From the NCBI GenBank assembly GCA_030916835.1, contig JAUPWA010000059.1:1-6496 (forward strand): a stretch of 6,496 nucleotides of DNA, in the 5' to 3' direction. The notes under the pieces were generated by a model. The model was not told the origin of the DNA and made no database searches. It saw nothing but the letters and a program-made list of their open reading frames with translations. The stretch is from Patescibacteria group bacterium. GTDB lineage: Bacteria > Patescibacteriota > Minisyncoccia > Phycocordibacterales > SBAW01. How positions within the stretch are numbered: position 1 is the first letter of the stretch; every line of letters starts with the position of its first letter. This document shows, one piece after another, positions 5,390 to 6,496 of this stretch. The position numbers and the translations under genes were made by a program.

Positions 5390-5510
5390 AATTAATAACT
5401 ATTAATCTGCTTAATAATGAAAGCGCAGACACTACTAGTATACGACCCTTGGGAGCACCCTACCCTCCTTCGTGTGGATAACAGGAGCGCGCACGCCAGT
5501 AGCGCCTGCC
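5385..5510 (-). promoter_or_regulatory. Intergenic region upstream of probable major pilin, possible promoter
   Basis: This 126-bp gap between pilC and the probable major pilin is the longest non-coding stretch in the window. On the minus strand it holds a -10-like TATACT at 5437-5442 without a recognisable -35 at normal spacing, so the promoter call is weak. Downstream of it lies an AT-rich leader with repeated ATTAAT elements (5391-5396 and 5401-5406). Near the pilC stop, 5482-5508 can form an imperfect GC-rich hairpin (CAGGAGCGC with GCGCCTG, two-base bulge) with no T-run after it. A separate promoter for an abundant pilin is plausible, but read-through from pilC is equally possible. Confidence 0.3.
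5435..5470 (-). promoter_or_regulatory. Strong Shine-Dalgarno-like site with 7-codon micro-ORF
   Basis: On the minus strand AAGGAGG (5464-5470) is followed after five bases by GTG (5456-5458), which opens a seven-residue frame (MLPRVVY if GTG is read as Met) ending in TAG at 5435-5437. Spacing and motif are ideal for initiation, whereas none of the real genes here has a comparable ribosome-binding site. It could be a leader peptide for the major pilin or chance. It overlaps the candidate -10, so both readings cannot be fully true for one transcript. Confidence 0.25.
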
Positions 5511-6496
5511 TTAAATACTTGTTGTTGAGTTGTAAATTGGGAGAAGCACCGATGCAAGCAAGAAACCAACACCCAGAGCAAGAAGGATGATGAGCGCAGG
5601 CTCAATGAGTGAAACGAGTGTGTCAACAGCAGCATTTACTTCGCGGTTATAAAACTTTGCCAAACGCTGCAATATATTACTCATCTCTCCTGTTTCCTCA
5701 CCAATCTGAAGCATCTGGATGAGGATCACCGGCATCTCTGCTGGGTAGCGCGCAAGCATTGAGGACATCGTGTTGCCGGCCTTCACACCCTCGAGCGCCT
5801 CAAGCAAAATTTGTGAATACAGATCATTTTCAATAACAGTCGAGGTAATTTCAAGCGCGCGCACCGCGGTAATACCCGAGGAGAGCATGACGTTCATGTT
5901 GTCGCAAAAGCGAGCTAAGTAGAGCTTGCGGTACAAGCTGCCAATATACGGGATACTCAGTCTGAAGTGGCTTAGCCCTAATGAGCCTTGAGGAGTTTTG
6001 CTATAGCGGTAAAGGAAATATCCACCAATAATAACTGCTATGAGTACAAAAATACCGTAGTCAACCAAAAAATGACTCAGTCCAAGAATAATTTGGGTAT
6101 ATATCGGGAGCTGCTGGCCATCGCCTTCAAGGATTTCTCCAATTTTTGGAATAACAACCGTGAGCATGAGCGTCATCACTGCAACAAACGTTGCCATGAT
6201 GAACGCTGGATACACGAGCGCATTGCGTGCTTTGCTGGTGAGCTCGTAGGTGCGCTCGATATAGTCTGCCAAAAATTGGAATGTCTGGTCGAGTTTACCT
6301 GACTCCTCACCGGCGCGCACCATGTTAACGTAGAAACTTGAAAATACATCCTGATGGCGCATGAGCGCCTCTGATATGCTCGTACCCGACTGCAGGTTGT
6401 CACCTACATCTGCCAAGATAAAGCGCAGCGCGGGCTTTTCGGCCTGCTCAGAGAGCATGCGAAACACGCGCAGTGCCGACACCTGCGCCTCAAAGA
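5511..6496 (-). CDS. pilC: PilC/GspF-family inner membrane platform protein, N-terminus cut by right edge
   Basis: The frame is open to the right edge, giving the last 327 residues of a protein usually near 400, so roughly 70-80 N-terminal residues are outside. It has two T2SSF domains. The first ends with GEESGKLDQTFQFLADYIER (visible residues about 63-82) and the membrane segment after YPAFIMATF (about 95-116). A second membrane segment lies near 142-162. The second domain has the repeat counterpart GEETGEMSNILQRLAKFYNR (265-284) and ends with the third membrane segment SLIEPALIILLALGVGFLLA and LLPIYN. In the family this protein couples the assembly ATPase to pilin polymerisation in the inner membrane. 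The internal GTG near 6482 is not the start, since coding continues upstream of it. It leads the visible cluster; the ATPase genes (pilB/pilT) would be expected upstream. Confidence 0.96.
   Translation of the reverse strand, partial: FEAQVSALRVFRMLSEQAEKPALRFILADVGDNLQSGTSISEALMRHQDVFSSFYVNMVRAGEESGKLDQTFQFLADYIERTYELTSKARNALVYPAFIMATFVAVMTLMLTVVIPKIGEILEGDGQQLPIYTQIILGLSHFLVDYGIFVLIAVIIGGYFLYRYSKTPQGSLGLSHFRLSIPYIGSLYRKLYLARFCDNMNVMLSSGITAVRALEITSTVIENDLYSQILLEALEGVKAGNTMSSMLARYPAEMPVILIQMLQIGEETGEMSNILQRLAKFYNREVNAAVDTLVSLIEPALIILLALGVGFLLASVLLPIYNSTTSI

Noticed and set aside
5473..5481. A perfect DnaA-box-like TTATCCACA on the minus strand between pilC and the pilin
   Set aside because: It is a single copy, with no cluster of boxes, AT-rich unwinding element or dnaA/dnaN gene nearby. 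One such 9-mer is expected by chance in a few per cent of windows this size.
5435..5635. A 66-codon minus-strand frame overlapping the pilC end and the intergenic region
   Set aside because: Most of it is out of frame within the conserved C-terminus of pilC. Only its last seven codons, with the strong SD before them, merit attention, and they are reported separately.
1..6496. CRISPR array, tRNA, rRNA, insertion sequence or phage features
   Set aside because: No regularly spaced repeats, tRNA-like folds, transposase or integrase frames, or terminal inverted repeats were seen; the window is almost wholly filled by pilus genes.

Overview
The window is a compact, single-strand (minus) type IV pilus / type II secretion-like gene cluster of about 6.5 kb. 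Nothing on the plus strand looks like a real gene. Its style suggests a member of the Patescibacteria (Candidate Phyla Radiation, Parcubacteria-like). Many small pilin genes share a short basic leader followed by FTLIE or FTLVE, and two carry the 'GILASIVLVSLN.AR...RDANR.ASL' pilin signature I associate with that group. Genes abut or overlap, Shine-Dalgarno sequences are scarce, and base composition is near balanced. This assignment rests on remembered family style, not on a search.

Read in the direction of transcription (from high to low coordinates), the order is as follows. First comes pilC, the inner-membrane platform protein, which runs off the right edge and lacks its N-terminus. A 126-bp intergenic region follows, with a possible promoter, a strong ribosome-binding-like sequence in front of a 7-codon micro-ORF, and a perfect 16-bp palindrome across the next start codon. 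Next is a pilin with a six-cysteine secreted domain (probable major pilin), then a perfect 15-bp-stem hairpin, then a paralogous six-cysteine pilin. Two four-cysteine pilins, related to each other, come next, followed by the prepilin peptidase pilD. The last four genes are GspG/PilE-like, FimT/GspH-like, PilW/GspJ-like and PilV/GspI-like pseudopilins, the last one cut by the left edge.

The genes form one functional set. PilD would cut the short leaders of all eight prepilins. PilC, with an assembly ATPase presumably encoded upstream outside the window, would drive polymerisation. The PilD-proximal pilins would form the fibre body, and the GspG/FimT/PilW/PilV-like set would form a priming or tip complex. 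All eight pilins keep the mature Glu5.

The points most worth a second look are: an even number of cysteines in every complete secreted pilin domain, often with one at the very C-terminus; a 76-bp repeat, identical at 74 positions, in two tandem pilins whose central regions have diverged; a degenerate GxGD motif (GWAD) in PilD; and the hairpin, palindrome and micro-ORF around the probable major pilin. I see no clearly new class of system. This is a recognisable pilus cluster with unusual details.
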